This document shows, in pieces, positions 36,701 to 44,327 of a stretch of 64,000 nucleotides of DNA (the stretch's first letter is position 1; each line of letters opens with the position of its first letter). The position numbers were made by a program, and so were the translations under genes. Source of the DNA: Mesoterricola sediminis (GTDB taxonomy: Bacteria; Acidobacteriota; Holophagae; Holophagales; Holophagaceae); contig NZ_AP027081.1 in assembly GCF_030295425.1 (NCBI RefSeq), forward strand, positions 2,296,965-2,360,964, given 5' to 3'. The notes below the pieces were generated by a model. That model saw nothing but the letters and a program-made list of their open reading frames with translations, was not told the origin of the DNA and did not search any database.

Positions 36701-37715
36701 ACAGGTTCTGCTTGCTCGCCCCGCTGTCGAAGACCCCCGTGTCCGCCACCTGGGTGGCCCCCAGGTACCCGAGGATCTGGAGGGTCGAATCCGGGGTCGA
36801 GGCGACGCCCGTCCAGCGCAGGTCCAGGGCCTTCAGCTCGAAGGTGGCGCTGGCCGCCAGGGTCGTGGTGACGGTGGCCCCACTGAAGCCCCCGTTGTAG
36901 GCGGTGCTGTCGCAGGGGGCGATCATGCCCTGGAAGCTGGAGAGGCCCGAAAAGTAATCGCCGGGCAGCACGTTCTGGAGGGTCCAGGTCATGCCGCTCT
37001 GGCTGTAGGTCGTCAGGTAGTTGTCCGTCGTCCCGAAGAAACCGTTGAGGGGCGCGGGGCTGAAGGCGGCGGCCGAGTTGAAGTCCAGGGTGACGGGGGT
37101 GGCCACGGTGCCCAGGCGGCCGCCGTAGGCGGCCTGGAAGGCGGCCGTGAAGGGCGAGGGCCGGGCCGCGGCGCCCACCTGCCGATCCAGCTCCCAGGTC
37201 CTGCCCTGGCCCAGGGGCGCGGCGGCGGCGGCGACGGGGACGCCTGCGAGGCGCCCCAGGGTCTTCAGGAAGGCCTCCCCTTCCCCGCCGGCGGCCACCT
37301 CGCACCCATGCACCTGGAGCGAACCGCCCGGGGCCAGGCTCCGGCCCAGGGCCGCCAGGGCCGCGGCATGGCGCGGCAGGGTCGCGGCCGTGAGGGGATC
37401 CCGGCCCAGGAGGAGCCGGCCGGGCTCCCCGTGGGCGACCACGTGGAGGGCCTGGAGACCCGTTCGTCCGGCCACCCGGGCCGCGATTCCCTCCAGGGAG
37501 GCTTCGGCCGGGGCCAGCCGCCGGCCCTCCACGCCGGGCCGCAGGCCCTGCAGGAGGCGGGCGCTGTCCTGGACCCCCGGGTCCACGAAGAGGAGCTCCC
37601 CCGGGACCGTCGCCCCAGCGGCAGGCCAGGCCATCGCCAGGGGCGCCAGGAGGGCCATCAGGCCCCTCGCGAGGCGCTGGAAACATCCGGATCGACCGTT
37701 CACGAAAGCTGTCAT
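30711..37715 (-). CDS. Giant secreted protein: DUF4347, nine Ig-like repeats, dockerin-like C-terminus
   Basis: 2334 residues. A signal peptide (LMALLAPLAMAWPAAGA) is followed by a DUF4347 domain (LLFVDPGVQDSARLLQGL, ALHVVAHGEPGRLLLG, LQVHGCEVAAGGEGEAF). A carbohydrate-module-like region (VTLDFNSAAAF ... FDVDNLQVV) and Ca-site-like Ig regions come next. Nine tandem Big_3-type repeats of about 91 residues follow, each with NPSTYGQSVTLTATV, GTVTFKDGATTLGTA and TLTAVYGGDANY. Then come one fibronectin-III-like domain, a domain with VLLLHDALQG...VWDLRA, a cadherin-like domain (HGDLTVSGLRFLYTPAAGFW), and more Ig units. The end DALRAFQIANGLVTPTAEDL and GVIDLQDAVLVLWAASG is dockerin-like. ATG at 37715 has AGGTAG upstream. 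A surface adhesin or matrix protein is likely. Confidence 0.8.
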   Translation of the reverse strand: MTAFVNGRSGCFQRLARGLMALLAPLAMAWPAAGATVPGELLFVDPGVQDSARLLQGLRPGVEGRRLAPAEASLEGIAARVAGRTGLQALHVVAHGEPGRLLLGRDPLTAATLPRHAAALAALGRSLAPGGSLQVHGCEVAAGGEGEAFLKTLGRLAGVPVAAAAAPLGQGRTWELDRQVGAAARPSPFTAAFQAAYGGRLGTVATPVTLDFNSAAAFSPAPLNGFFGTTDNYLTTYSQSGMTWTLQNVLPGDYFSGLSSFQGMIAPCDSTAYNGGFSGATVTTTLAASATFELKALDLRWTGVASTPDSTLQILGYLGATQVADTGVFDSGASKQNLFQTLNQAGVLSSFVGVTLDRIVIRCRDWFDVDNLQVVANLPTPCANVSSITRQDSAVTAASSVSYLVTFDRAVTGLTASNFDLNPTLTGAAITDVSAKAGTSNAQWVITLNPGTADGTLILRLVNDTGLSTTVCDTLPKAGPAYVIDRTAPAVALGSPSPSSTSTGPVTCTVSYLDANFASCTLSASDITLVATGTAACGSIGVSGSSSTRTVTLGSLSGNGTLGIRVAAGTGTDAAGNTNALSATSATFTVINKLTSTTALVSSVNPTTYGQSVTLTATVTSGATGTVTFMDGASTLGTATLDGSSTASLATSALGGGSHSLTAVYGGDSAYNGSTSSALTQVINPAAPGLALAASPNPSTYGQSVTLTATLSAGVTGTVTFKDGSTTLGTASPNGSGVATLATSTLGGGSHTLSAVYGGDANYSSATATTSLVVQTAATTTSLAGTPNPSTFGQSLTLTAIVTSGATGTVTFKDGATTLGTASLIGGTASFSTSALGGGTHTLTAAYPGDANFAASVSSPVTQVVQPAATTTVLNPTPNPCTYGQAVTLTASVASGDTGTVTFLDGGVTLGSAPLSGGTATLVTSALGGGTHLLTAVYSGSANHGGSTSAQSTLTVNKASFTLPILVGPDPSTYGQTVTVSVSVPADATGTITFRDGGTTVASVPINAGAAFIQTTTLPVGSHSFTAVYSGDANYASVTSGSVTQVVDTAASATSLAATPNPAVYGQTVILTATVSSLATGTVTFKDGATTLGTATLSGGSATFATSALAIGPHTLTAVYGGNANFTGSTSASLALTVGTLPTTTTLAASPNPSTFGAAVTFTATVTSGATGTVTFKDGAITLGTATLSGGTAALTVSTLAGGSHAISAVYGGAATYAPSTASTVTLVVQAAPVIPVLVASPNPATYGQPLTLTATLPIGATGTVTFKEGATTLGTATVGGGLAAFSPAALGGGSHALTAVYGGDANYAPGTSAPLTLPVAPAASTVTLAVSAQPATYGQDVTFTATLTAGATGTVTFKDGTTTLGAIPANGGTAAFTTRGLRGGDHAIHAEYSGDANFAASNSAATVLTVVPVLPGAPAILSAAAGDGQATVAFTAPDSDGGTAVTAYTVTALVDGAPTLLAARGAASPLTVQGLVNHRAYTFTVTATTGAGDGPASAPSAYAMPGPASKVLLLHDALQGPAGLAAALASRAALGANLAVTAWDTASAAPPALAAFDQVWDLRATSALGAGDAALFQAYVRGGGVLALLGGLGSPRNDGIAALASDLGGGTIRTADGDGAVQALVAPFTGPAGLTSLAFPGSGVFTAWGTGAPVSLDPSGRATGVAWVPGTLALAPKGALLAVLATDPFGPAAAAPADAFVCDLLNHQARLATAAPRILSLGVAAQLNTVTYTVGTSAPVTVSGAPFLPVTVGGAPARAAYVSGSGTTSLVFRYVASPGDNGAAAAGPALRVADATAAVGALRDADGFPARTDLEGLATGTPVIDTAAPAAPVITSVAGRTVTGTAEAGATVRVYLGATLLGTAQADAAGAWTFTLPVNQSGSLTATAADGYGNVSGGSAATTVDTLLPVPQGQDVTVTAGSVAQPITPVIGGGKATALTIAEAPAHGDLTVSGLRFLYTPAAGFWGHDRFTYTATNANGTSAAAEVRIFVQAATPPVIALDAPADGMTTSAVLLTVEGSATSVNGAVTLTLDGAPATVLPSGRFSVPVRLKAGANVLTLTATDVAGLTAQAVRKVTLDLTAPRLEVVAPANGAVVQVPDLTLAGSASAAPGTEGLDSLAGVTWRLNGGAAAPAPLVNGAFAVPLTLATGANTLVVEATSLAGKTARETRTITFGSGVAVAVTDPERDLLLLPDAYLLRGTVASDAPPVTVTVSLGGRTWTPAVQNGAFSVRLPLDGYQDWCAVVSATDALGRRADTARHLVRAAATTPALYTMADALRAFQIANGLVTPTAEDLARFDLAPWANGVSRPDGVIDLQDAVLVLWAASGHSLLP
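33475..35934 (-). repeat. Nine tandem Ig-like (Big_3-type) domain repeats
   Basis: Nine consecutive units of about 273 bp each inside the giant gene, conserved at the protein level and diverged at the DNA level. Each carries the TYGQ, GTVTFKDG and VYGGDANY landmarks. Expansion by duplication is evident; the divergence argues against very recent amplification. Confidence 0.85.
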
Positions 37716-38192
37716 GACGCTACCTATGGCTTGATCGCAGGGCCGGCGCGAACCCGGCCTGGGCTGGGGGGAATCAAACTCCCAGCCTATCGCCAGAACA
37801 GCCAGAGGAGCGAGCATAAATAGGAATGGCCTATGAACCCGCCCCCGAAGGCAAGGCTGGAGCGGCGTCCGGCGCCCTGCCCCATTCCGTATTTCCGGAT
37901 CTTCAATGCATGGCTATCGCCCCGAACCGTCCAGAGGCCGCCCGGATCGTCACGTGAATTAATTTCGTCCGCCCCCGGAGCGTGTCGGCAACCCCAAGGC
38001 AATGAATAGCTGCTTACAGGCGAAGCGATCCCATGCCATCCCCTACCTCTGCGTTATTCCCTGGTTCAGCATCTTCCCCCTCGAGGTGGATCGGTCCTGT
38101 GCAGAACCCTGCCAAGACCAGGGCGCGGGCAGACAGGGGCCTTCGCCCCTGCCTGCCCGCGCCGGTCCCGGACCCTCCGTTCGGGAAGGGAC
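37716..38192. other. 477-bp intergenic region before the giant gene, with leader hairpin
   Basis: No gene is supported. On the giant gene's strand the leader includes GGCTGGG...CCCAGCC arms (37787-37781 with 37768-37762) about 50 bp before the start. AT-rich patches (ATAAATAGG near 37816, GAATTAATTT near 37957) could hold promoters. The right end carries the tdh terminator. I looked for cyclic-di-GMP riboswitch motifs and did not see them. Confidence 0.5.
38122..38163 (-). terminator. Strong hairpin terminator after tdh
   Basis: GGCGCGGGCAG...AGGGGC-CTTC-GCCCCT...CTGCCCGCGCC forms a near-perfect stem of about 19 bp just past the tdh stop. The T run is weak, but the stem is very stable. Confidence 0.7.
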
Positions 38193-39224
38193 CTACTTCA
38201 CGCCCCAGTCCAGGATGACCTTGCCGGAATGGCCGCTGCCCATCACCTCGAAGCCCTGGCGGAAGTCCGCGATGGGGAAGTGGTGGGTGATGATCGGGTT
38301 GATGTCCAGGCCGCCCTGGATCATGGCCGCCATCTTGTACCAGGTCTCGAACATCTCCCGGCCGTAGATGCCCTTCAGGAACAGGCCCTTGAAGATCACC
38401 TTGCCCCAGTCGATGGCGGCGTCGTCGCCGAGGATGCCCAGCATGGCGATGCGCCCGCCGTTGGACATGGCGTCGATCATGCCGCGGAAGGCGCCGGCGT
38501 TCCCGCTCATCTCCATGCCCACGTCGAAGCCCTCGGTCATGCCCAGCTCCTTCATGACTTCGGGGAGCTGCTCCCGGCTGACGTCGACGGCGCGGGTGGC
38601 GCCCATCCGGCGGGCCAGGTCCAGGCGGTAGGGGTTGACGTCGGTGATGACGACGTGGCGGGCCCCCACGTGCTTGGCGATGGCGACGGCCATGATGCCG
38701 ATGGGGCCGGCGCCGGTGATCAGCACGTCCTCGCCGACCATGTCGAAGGACAGGGCCGTGTGGGCCGCGTTGCCGTAGGGATCGAAGATCGCGGCCAGGT
38801 CGTCGGAGATCCCGTCGGGGACCTTGAAGACGTTGGCGGCGGGGAGGCTGAGGTACTCGGCGAAGGAGCCGGGCCGGTTCACGCCCACGCCCTTGGTGTT
38901 GGGGCAGAGGTGGCGCTTGCCCGCGCGGCAGTTGCGGCAGTGGCCGCAGACGATGTGGCCTTCACCGGAGACGCGGTCGCCGACCTTGTAGCCCTCGACC
39001 TCGTCGCCCACCTTCTCGATGACGCCCACGTACTCGTGGCCCACGTGCATGGGGACGGGGATGGTCTTCTGGCTCCAGGCGTCCCAGTTCCAGATGTGCA
39101 TGTCCGTGCCGCAGATCGCGGACTTGTGGATGCGGATGAGCACGTCGTTCGGGCCGATCTCGGGGACGGGGACGTCCTCCAGCCAGAGCCCGGGCTCCCT
39201 TCTGCTCTTGACCAATGCCTTCAT
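38193..39224 (-). CDS. tdh: L-threonine 3-dehydrogenase
   Basis: 343 residues, a zinc alcohol-dehydrogenase-type enzyme. [14 protein letters not shown] holds the catalytic Cys, [15 protein letters not shown] the next zinc ligands, and [15 protein letters not shown] the structural zinc site. NAD-binding [18 protein letters not shown]. It oxidises threonine to 2-amino-3-ketobutyrate, which Kbl then splits. It lies 21 bp downstream of kbl, in one operon with it. Confidence 0.95.
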   Translation of the reverse strand: MKALVKSRREPGLWLEDVPVPEIGPNDVLIRIHKSAICGTDMHIWNWDAWSQKTIPVPMHVGHEYVGVIEKVGDEVEGYKVGDRVSGEGHIVCGHCRNCRAGKRHLCPNTKGVGVNRPGSFAEYLSLPAANVFKVPDGISDDLAAIFDPYGNAAHTALSFDMVGEDVLITGAGPIGIMAVAIAKHVGARHVVITDVNPYRLDLARRMGATRAVDVSREQLPEVMKELGMTEGFDVGMEMSGNAGAFRGMIDAMSNGGRIAMLGILGDDAAIDWGKVIFKGLFLKGIYGREMFETWYKMAAMIQGGLDINPIITHHFPIADFRQGFEVMGSGHSGKVILDWGVK

Positions 39225-39245
39225 GGCTATTCCTCCTGTGGGGGG

Positions 39246-40433
39246 CTACTGGATGACGCCGAGCTCGCGCCCGACCTTGGCGAAGGCGGCGATGGCCACG
39301 TCCAGGTCCGCGCGGGAGTGGGCGGCGGACATCTGGGTGCGGATGCGGGCCTGGCCCTTGGGCACGACGGGGAAGAAGAACCCGGTGACGTAGACGCCCT
39401 CGTCCAGGAGCCTGGACGCGAACTGCTGGGCCAGCGGGGCATCGTAGAACATGACGGGGATGATGGGGTGCTCGCCGGGCAGGAGCTTGAAGCCCAGCTT
39501 CGTCATCTCGGTGCGGAAGTGGAGGGCGTTCTCCTTCAGCTGCCGCCGGAGGCCGTCGCCGCCCTTGAGCAGCTCGAGGACCTTGAGGCTGGTGGCGGTG
39601 ATGGAGGGGGCCAGGGTGTTGCTGAAGAGGTAGGGGCGGCTCTTCTGGCGCAGCCAGCCGATGACCTCGCTGGAGCTGGACACGTAGCCGCCCGAGGCGC
39701 CGCCCAGGGCCTTGCCCAGGGTGCCGGTGATGATGTCGACGCGGCCCATGACGCCGTGGTGCTCGTGGGTGCCCCTGCCCTTCTCGCCGACGAAGCCCAC
39801 CGCGTGGCTGTCGTCCACCATCACCATGGCGCCGTGCTTCTCGGCCAGGTCGCAGATGGCGGGGAGGTTGGCCAGGTAGCCGTCCATGCTGAACACGCCG
39901 TCGGTGACGATGAGCTTGAAGCGGCAGTGGGCGGCGGCCTTCAGCTGGGCCTCGAGGTCGGCCATGTCGCTGTTGGCGTAGCGGAAGCGCTGGGCCTTGC
40001 AGAGGCGGACGCCGTCGATGATGGAGGCGTGGTTGAGGGCGTCGGAGATGATGGCGTCCTCCTCGCCCAGGAGGGGCTCGAAGACGCCGCCGTTGGCGTC
40101 GAAGCAGCTGGAGTAGAGCTGGGTGTCCTCCATGCCGAGGAAGTCGCTGATGGCGGCCTCCAGCTCCTTGTGGATGTCCTGGGTGCCGCAGATGAACCGG
40201 ACGCTCGAGAGCCCGAAGCCGCGGCGGCCGAGGGCCTCCTGCGCGGCCTTGACCAGCTCGGGGTGGTTGGCCAGACCCAGGTAGTTGTTGGCGCAAAGGT
40301 TGATCACCTTCTTGCCGTTGGCCTCGACCCAGGCGCCCTGGGGGGAGGTCATGATCCGCTCGGTCTTGTAGAGCCCCTGCTCCTTGAGCTTGGCGGTCTC
40401 CTCGATGAGGAAGGTCTTGAACGCGTTGTTCAC
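39246..40433 (-). CDS. kbl: Glycine C-acetyltransferase (2-amino-3-ketobutyrate CoA ligase)
   Basis: 395 residues, a PLP alpha-oxoamine synthase. [38 protein letters not shown] and [17 protein letters not shown] (PLP lysine) are diagnostic. It cleaves aminoketobutyrate with CoA to glycine and acetyl-CoA. First gene of the kbl-tdh operon. A palindromic operator and a perfect TATAAT lie just upstream. Confidence 0.95.
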   Translation of the reverse strand: MNNAFKTFLIEETAKLKEQGLYKTERIMTSPQGAWVEANGKKVINLCANNYLGLANHPELVKAAQEALGRRGFGLSSVRFICGTQDIHKELEAAISDFLGMEDTQLYSSCFDANGGVFEPLLGEEDAIISDALNHASIIDGVRLCKAQRFRYANSDMADLEAQLKAAAHCRFKLIVTDGVFSMDGYLANLPAICDLAEKHGAMVMVDDSHAVGFVGEKGRGTHEHHGVMGRVDIITGTLGKALGGASGGYVSSSSEVIGWLRQKSRPYLFSNTLAPSITATSLKVLELLKGGDGLRRQLKENALHFRTEMTKLGFKLLPGEHPIIPVMFYDAPLAQQFASRLLDEGVYVTGFFFPVVPKGQARIRTQMSAAHSRADLDVAIAAFAKVGRELGVIQ

Positions 40434-40454
40434 GGGTCACCTCTTTTCCCGGCC

Positions 40455-40503
40455 ATTATAGGCCCGGAGGTTCGTGAGCCTTGTCACGAACCCGGGTTAT
40501 AAT
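40455..40503. promoter_or_regulatory. Divergent promoter region with palindromic operator (kbl-tdh / lipoprotein)
   Basis: GGTTCGTGA-GCCTTG-TCACGAACC at 40469-40492 is a perfect 9-bp inverted repeat with a 6-bp spacer, the half-site spacing of CRP/FNR-family binding sites. It is flanked by two TATAAT boxes: on the minus strand at 40455-40460 (for kbl-tdh) and on the plus strand at 40498-40503 (for the lipoprotein). The palindrome covers the expected -35 areas of both promoters, so a bound protein would probably repress both. Confidence 0.65.
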
Positions 40504-40523
40504 CGCCCTCAAAAGGTGAGACG

Positions 40524-41084
40524 ATGCGCATCCCCGCCGCCCTTCCAGCCCTGGTCCCCGCCCTTGTCCTCGCCCTGGCCTGCGGGCCCGCGAGGCTGTC
40601 CCGCCGGGAGGCCGAGAGCGACATCCGGAAGGACTACCCCGTCCAGGTGACGGTCACGGTCCCCGAGTCCGCCTCCGCCATCAAGGGCTCCCCCGAGCAC
40701 GCCAGGCTCGTGGCGATCCAGGAGGCCGTGGCCGGCCCCGGCCTCTTCACCGTGGCCCGCACGCCCGAGGGGGACCGGGAACGGTTCGCCTTCAAGCCCG
40801 GCCCCTCCGCCCCCAGGGAGCTCCGGACCGGCCCCAAGGGCTTCGAGCTCCCCGCCGCCGAGGCCGACTTCGACCGCGCCCTCCGCATCGAGTACCGGGG
40901 CGGCGAGGCCCGGGTCACCTACCAGATCCGCCTGGTCCGGCCCACCCGCCACTTCGGGCTCTTCCAGGTCCTCCACCCCGGGGTCCGGGCCGGCGAGACC
41001 AAGGAACGGCACGCCGCGTACCGCAAGGACGGCCGCAGCTGGATCCTCCAGGGCACCGACGAGACCCTCCGCAAGGGGCAGTGA
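40524..41084 (+). CDS. Hypothetical lipoprotein
   Basis: 186 residues. Signal peptide RIPAALPALVPALVLALACG with a lipobox ending ALAC. No family recognised. The body alternates charged and beta-prone stretches (YPVQVTVTVPESAS, FDRALRIEYRGGEARVTYQI), suggesting a small beta-rich periplasmic domain. TATAAT lies 21 bp upstream, with the palindromic operator shared with kbl. guaA follows 57 bp downstream. Confidence 0.65.
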   Translation: MRIPAALPALVPALVLALACGPARLSRREAESDIRKDYPVQVTVTVPESASAIKGSPEHARLVAIQEAVAGPGLFTVARTPEGDRERFAFKPGPSAPRELRTGPKGFELPAAEADFDRALRIEYRGGEARVTYQIRLVRPTRHFGLFQVLHPGVRAGETKERHAAYRKDGRSWILQGTDETLRKGQ

Positions 41085-41141
41085 GGGCCCGATTGGGTTA
41101 TCCTCGGAGGGACGGACACAGGTCTTTTCCCGGGAGCCCCC

Positions 41142-42671
41142 ATGCACCATGAACGCGTCGCCATCCTCGACTTCGGCTCCCAGTACACGCGCCTGATCAC
41201 CCGGCGCCTCCGGGAACTGGGCGCCTTCGGCCTCGTGTACGCCCCGGGCGCCACCGCCGAGGAGATCGGCGGGCCCGACCTCAAGGGCGTCATCCTCTCC
41301 GGCGGGCCCAACTCGGTCATGGAGGCCGGCGCCCCGGACATCGACCCCGCCATCCTCGCCCTCGGGGTGCCCGTGCTGGGCATCTGCTACGGGCAGCAGC
41401 TCCTGGCCCGGAACCTGGGGGGCGTCATCCACCGCTCCGCCCGCCGGGAGTACGGCAAGGCCCTCATCCGGCTCACGGACCCCGAGAGCCTCCTCTTCGA
41501 CGGGCTGGATCCCGAGCAGCAGGTGTGGATGAGCCACGGCGACCACGTGGAGAAGGCCCCCGCGGGCTTCCGGGTCACCGCCCACACCCGGGGGGTCCCC
41601 GTCGCCGCCATGGAGGACCGCGCCCGCCGCATCGTGTGCATCCAGTTCCACCCCGAGGTCACCCACACGGCCCACGGGTCCCGGATCCTCCTCAACTTCC
41701 TGCACCTGTGCGGCATGAAGCTGGACTGGAACGCCGGGCACTTCATCGAGGAGAAGGTCAAGGACATCCGCCGCCAGGTGGGCAAGGGCCGGGTGGTCCT
41801 GGGCCTGTCCGGGGGCGTGGACTCCAGCGTGGCCGCCCTCCTCCTCCACAAGGCCATCGGCCGCCAGCTCACCTGCGTCTTCGTGGACACGGGCGTCATG
41901 CGCAAGGACGAGATGGCCCAGGTGCAGGAGGCCTTCTCGCCCTTCGACATGCAGGTGCGGTGGGTGGACGCCGGGCGGGACTTCCTGTCGGCCCTGGAGG
42001 GCGTCTCCGATCCGGAGCAGAAGCGGAAGATCATCGGCCGCACCTTCATCGAGGTCTTCGACCGGGAGGCCGCCCAGGTCCAGGCCGACTTCCTCGCCCA
42101 GGGCACCCTCTACCCCGACGTCATCGAGAGTTCGGGCGTGGGCGGGGCGGTGCTCGTGAAGTCCCACCACAACGTGGGCGGCCTGCCGGACGTCATGAAG
42201 CTCAAGCTCGTGGAGCCCCTGCGGGAACTCTTCAAGGACGAGGTGCGCCGCACCGGCCTGGCCCTGGGCCTGCCCGAGGACATGGTCTGGCGCCACCCCT
42301 TCCCCGGCCCGGGCCTGGCGGTGCGCATCCCCGGCTGTGTGACCGCCGATCGCGTGCAGATCCTCCAGGAGGCGGACGCCATCTTCATCCAGGAGCTCAA
42401 GGCCGCCGGCTGGTACCGCACGACGAGCCAGTGCTTCGCCGTCCTCCTTCCCGTCCAGACGGTCGGCATCATGGGGGACGAGCGCACCTACGAGAACATG
42501 TGCGCCCTGCGGGCCGTCACCAGCGAGGACTTCATGACCGCCGACTGGGCCCGGCTCCCCCACGAGCTCCTGGAGAAGGTGGCCCAGCGCATCGTGAACG
42601 AGGTCAAGGGCATCAACCGGGTGGTCTTCGACATCACCAGCAAGCCCCCGGCGACCATCGAATACGAATAG
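41142..42671 (+). CDS. guaA: GMP synthase (glutamine-hydrolysing)
   Basis: 509 residues. Class-I glutamine amidotransferase with catalytic GICYGQQLLARNLGG and HPEVTHTAHG (His and Glu). ATP pyrophosphatase P-loop GLSGGVDSSVAALLLH, then the C-terminal dimerisation part ending KPPATIEYE. It converts XMP to GMP. The upstream region is short and shows no purine riboswitch. Confidence 0.96.
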   Translation: MHHERVAILDFGSQYTRLITRRLRELGAFGLVYAPGATAEEIGGPDLKGVILSGGPNSVMEAGAPDIDPAILALGVPVLGICYGQQLLARNLGGVIHRSARREYGKALIRLTDPESLLFDGLDPEQQVWMSHGDHVEKAPAGFRVTAHTRGVPVAAMEDRARRIVCIQFHPEVTHTAHGSRILLNFLHLCGMKLDWNAGHFIEEKVKDIRRQVGKGRVVLGLSGGVDSSVAALLLHKAIGRQLTCVFVDTGVMRKDEMAQVQEAFSPFDMQVRWVDAGRDFLSALEGVSDPEQKRKIIGRTFIEVFDREAAQVQADFLAQGTLYPDVIESSGVGGAVLVKSHHNVGGLPDVMKLKLVEPLRELFKDEVRRTGLALGLPEDMVWRHPFPGPGLAVRIPGCVTADRVQILQEADAIFIQELKAAGWYRTTSQCFAVLLPVQTVGIMGDERTYENMCALRAVTSEDFMTADWARLPHELLEKVAQRIVNEVKGINRVVFDITSKPPATIEYE

Positions 42672-42754
42672 AAGGCGGCCTCCGGCCTCCGAATCCCTTG
42701 CCTGCGGCTGAACGTCCGGGCAGGCTATGGCATCCCATAGCTGGGGAGGACGCC

Positions 42755-43651
42755 ATGGACGGACTGAAGCAGGTGGTGCTGGCGGGGGGAACCGGCCTGG
42801 TGGGCCGCCATTTGCGCGCCGCCCTGGCGGCGGCCGGCACGCGGGTGACCCTTCTGACCCGGAACCCGGCGGCGACGCCGGGCGCCGTCGGGTGGGACGC
42901 CCTGCCCGGCGTGCTGGAGGGGGCGGACGCCGTCATCAACCTGGCCGGCGAAGGCATCGCGGACCAGCGCTGGTCCCCCGACCGCAAGCGGGCGCTCATC
43001 GACAGCCGGGTGGATTCCACCCGGCGGATCACCGCCGCCCTGGCCCAGGCCGCCGCCCCGCCCCCCGTCCTGGTGAACGCCAGCGCCACGGGCTTCTACG
43101 GCAACCGGGACGACCGGCCCGTGGACGAGTCCGCCCCTTCGGGCACCGGCTTCCTGGCCGAGGTGTGCCGCGCCTGGGAGGCCGCCGCCGACACCGCCCC
43201 CGCCGGGGTGCGGGTGGTGAAGCTGCGCATCGGCGTCGTCCTCGCCCGGGACGGGGGCGCCCTGTCCAAGATGGCCCTGCCGGTGCGGCTCTTCCAGGGC
43301 GCGAAGCTGGGCGACGGCCGCCAGGGCCTCAGCTGGATCCACATCGACGACCTGGTGGCCATGGTCCTGGAGGCGGCCCGGAATCCCGCCTGGGCCGGCG
43401 CCGTGAACGCCGTGGCCCCCGCGCCCCTCTCCAACGAGGCCTTCACCCGCGCCCTGGCCCGCACGCTCCACCGCCCCGTGCTCCCCGTGCCGGCCTTCCT
43501 GACCCGGGCGGCGGTGAAGCTGCTGGTGGGCGAGATGGCGGACGAGATGCTCCTGGGCGGCGTCCACGTGGTCCCCGCCCGGGCCCAGGCCCTGGGCTTC
43601 ACCTTCCGCTACCCCCACGTGGACGCGGCCCTGCCGGGCCTGCTCACCTGA
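42755..43651 (+). CDS. TIGR01777-type NAD(P)-dependent epimerase (SDR39U1/YfcH family)
   Basis: 298 residues. Rossmann LAGGTGLVGRHLRAAL near residue 9, INLAGEGIADQRWSPDRK, SATGFYGNRDD (Tyr-containing catalytic region), IGVVLARDGGALSKM and the C-terminal DUF1731 part (LLGGVHVVPARAQALGF). ATG at 42755 follows GGGGAGGA. The substrate of this family is not established. It ends one base before rex on the opposite strand. Confidence 0.88.
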   Translation: MDGLKQVVLAGGTGLVGRHLRAALAAAGTRVTLLTRNPAATPGAVGWDALPGVLEGADAVINLAGEGIADQRWSPDRKRALIDSRVDSTRRITAALAQAAAPPPVLVNASATGFYGNRDDRPVDESAPSGTGFLAEVCRAWEAAADTAPAGVRVVKLRIGVVLARDGGALSKMALPVRLFQGAKLGDGRQGLSWIHIDDLVAMVLEAARNPAWAGAVNAVAPAPLSNEAFTRALARTLHRPVLPVPAFLTRAAVKLLVGEMADEMLLGGVHVVPARAQALGFTFRYPHVDAALPGLLT

Positions 43652-44293
43652 TCAGGCCTTCTGCTTGGCCCGCTCGGACAGCTTCCGGCTGAAGATCGCC
43701 AGGCTGGCGTAGAGTTCCACGTTCTCGACGATGATGTCCTCGGGCAGCGTCAGGGTGATCGGCGCGAAGTTCCAGATCGCCCGGATGCCCGCGCCCACCA
43801 TCACCTCCGCGATGTGCTGGGCGCGGTCTGCGGGGATGGTCAGGATGCCGATGGTGATGTGGAGCCGCCGGATGGCCTCGTCCAGCTTCTCGACGGGAAA
43901 GACGGGCACGCCGTGGATCTTCTTCCCCACCTTGGCGGGGTGGGCGTCGAAGGCGGCCGTGATGCGGATGCCGGCCCGGTCGAAACCCGAGTAGCCCAGG
44001 AGGGCGGACCCCAGGTTGCCGGCCCCGACCAGGCACGCGTCCGAGGACGTGTTCCAGTTGAGGAAGGTCTCGATGGACGCCAGCAGGTCCGCCACCCGGT
44101 GCCCCACCTTGGGCTTGCCCTGGCTCCCCGTGGCCGCGAGATCCTTGCGGACCTGGGTGTGGTGGATGCCCAGGTCCTCGGCCATCTGGGTGGCCGAGAC
44201 GATCTCCTGGCCCTCCATGTGGATCCGCTGGAGGTAGTGATAGTACTTCGGCAACCGACGCAGGGTTGGGGTGGGAACCGCAGAGGCTGGCAT
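43652..44293 (-). CDS. rex: Redox-sensing transcriptional repressor Rex
   Basis: 213 residues. N-terminal winged helix (LPKYYHYLQRIHMEGQEIVS then ATQMAEDLGIHHTQVRKDLA) and a Rossmann domain CLVGAGNLGSALLGYSGF that reads the NADH/NAD ratio. The C-terminal helix (YASLAIFSRKLSERAK) is the swapped dimer helix. Rex represses fermentation and respiration genes when NADH is low. The ATG at 44293 with CGGAG upstream is preferred to an upstream in-frame start. No Rex site (TTGTGAA-N4-TTCACAA) was recognised nearby. Confidence 0.93.
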   Translation of the reverse strand: MPASAVPTPTLRRLPKYYHYLQRIHMEGQEIVSATQMAEDLGIHHTQVRKDLAATGSQGKPKVGHRVADLLASIETFLNWNTSSDACLVGAGNLGSALLGYSGFDRAGIRITAAFDAHPAKVGKKIHGVPVFPVEKLDEAIRRLHITIGILTIPADRAQHIAEVMVGAGIRAIWNFAPITLTLPEDIIVENVELYASLAIFSRKLSERAKQKA

Positions 44294-44327
44294 GGATTTT
44301 CTCCGGGAGGGAGTATACCTCCAATGA

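Noticed and set aside
30609-37823. A 2404-codon plus-strand frame opposite the giant gene
   Set aside because: Composition is Gly/Arg/His/Asp-rich without domains; the opposite strand has a signal peptide, repeats and RBS.
37716-38000. Cyclic-di-GMP (GEMM) riboswitch in the leader of the giant gene
   Set aside because: The conserved GACGCAAAGCC-type core and GNRA-receptor segments could not be found; only a simple hairpin is present.
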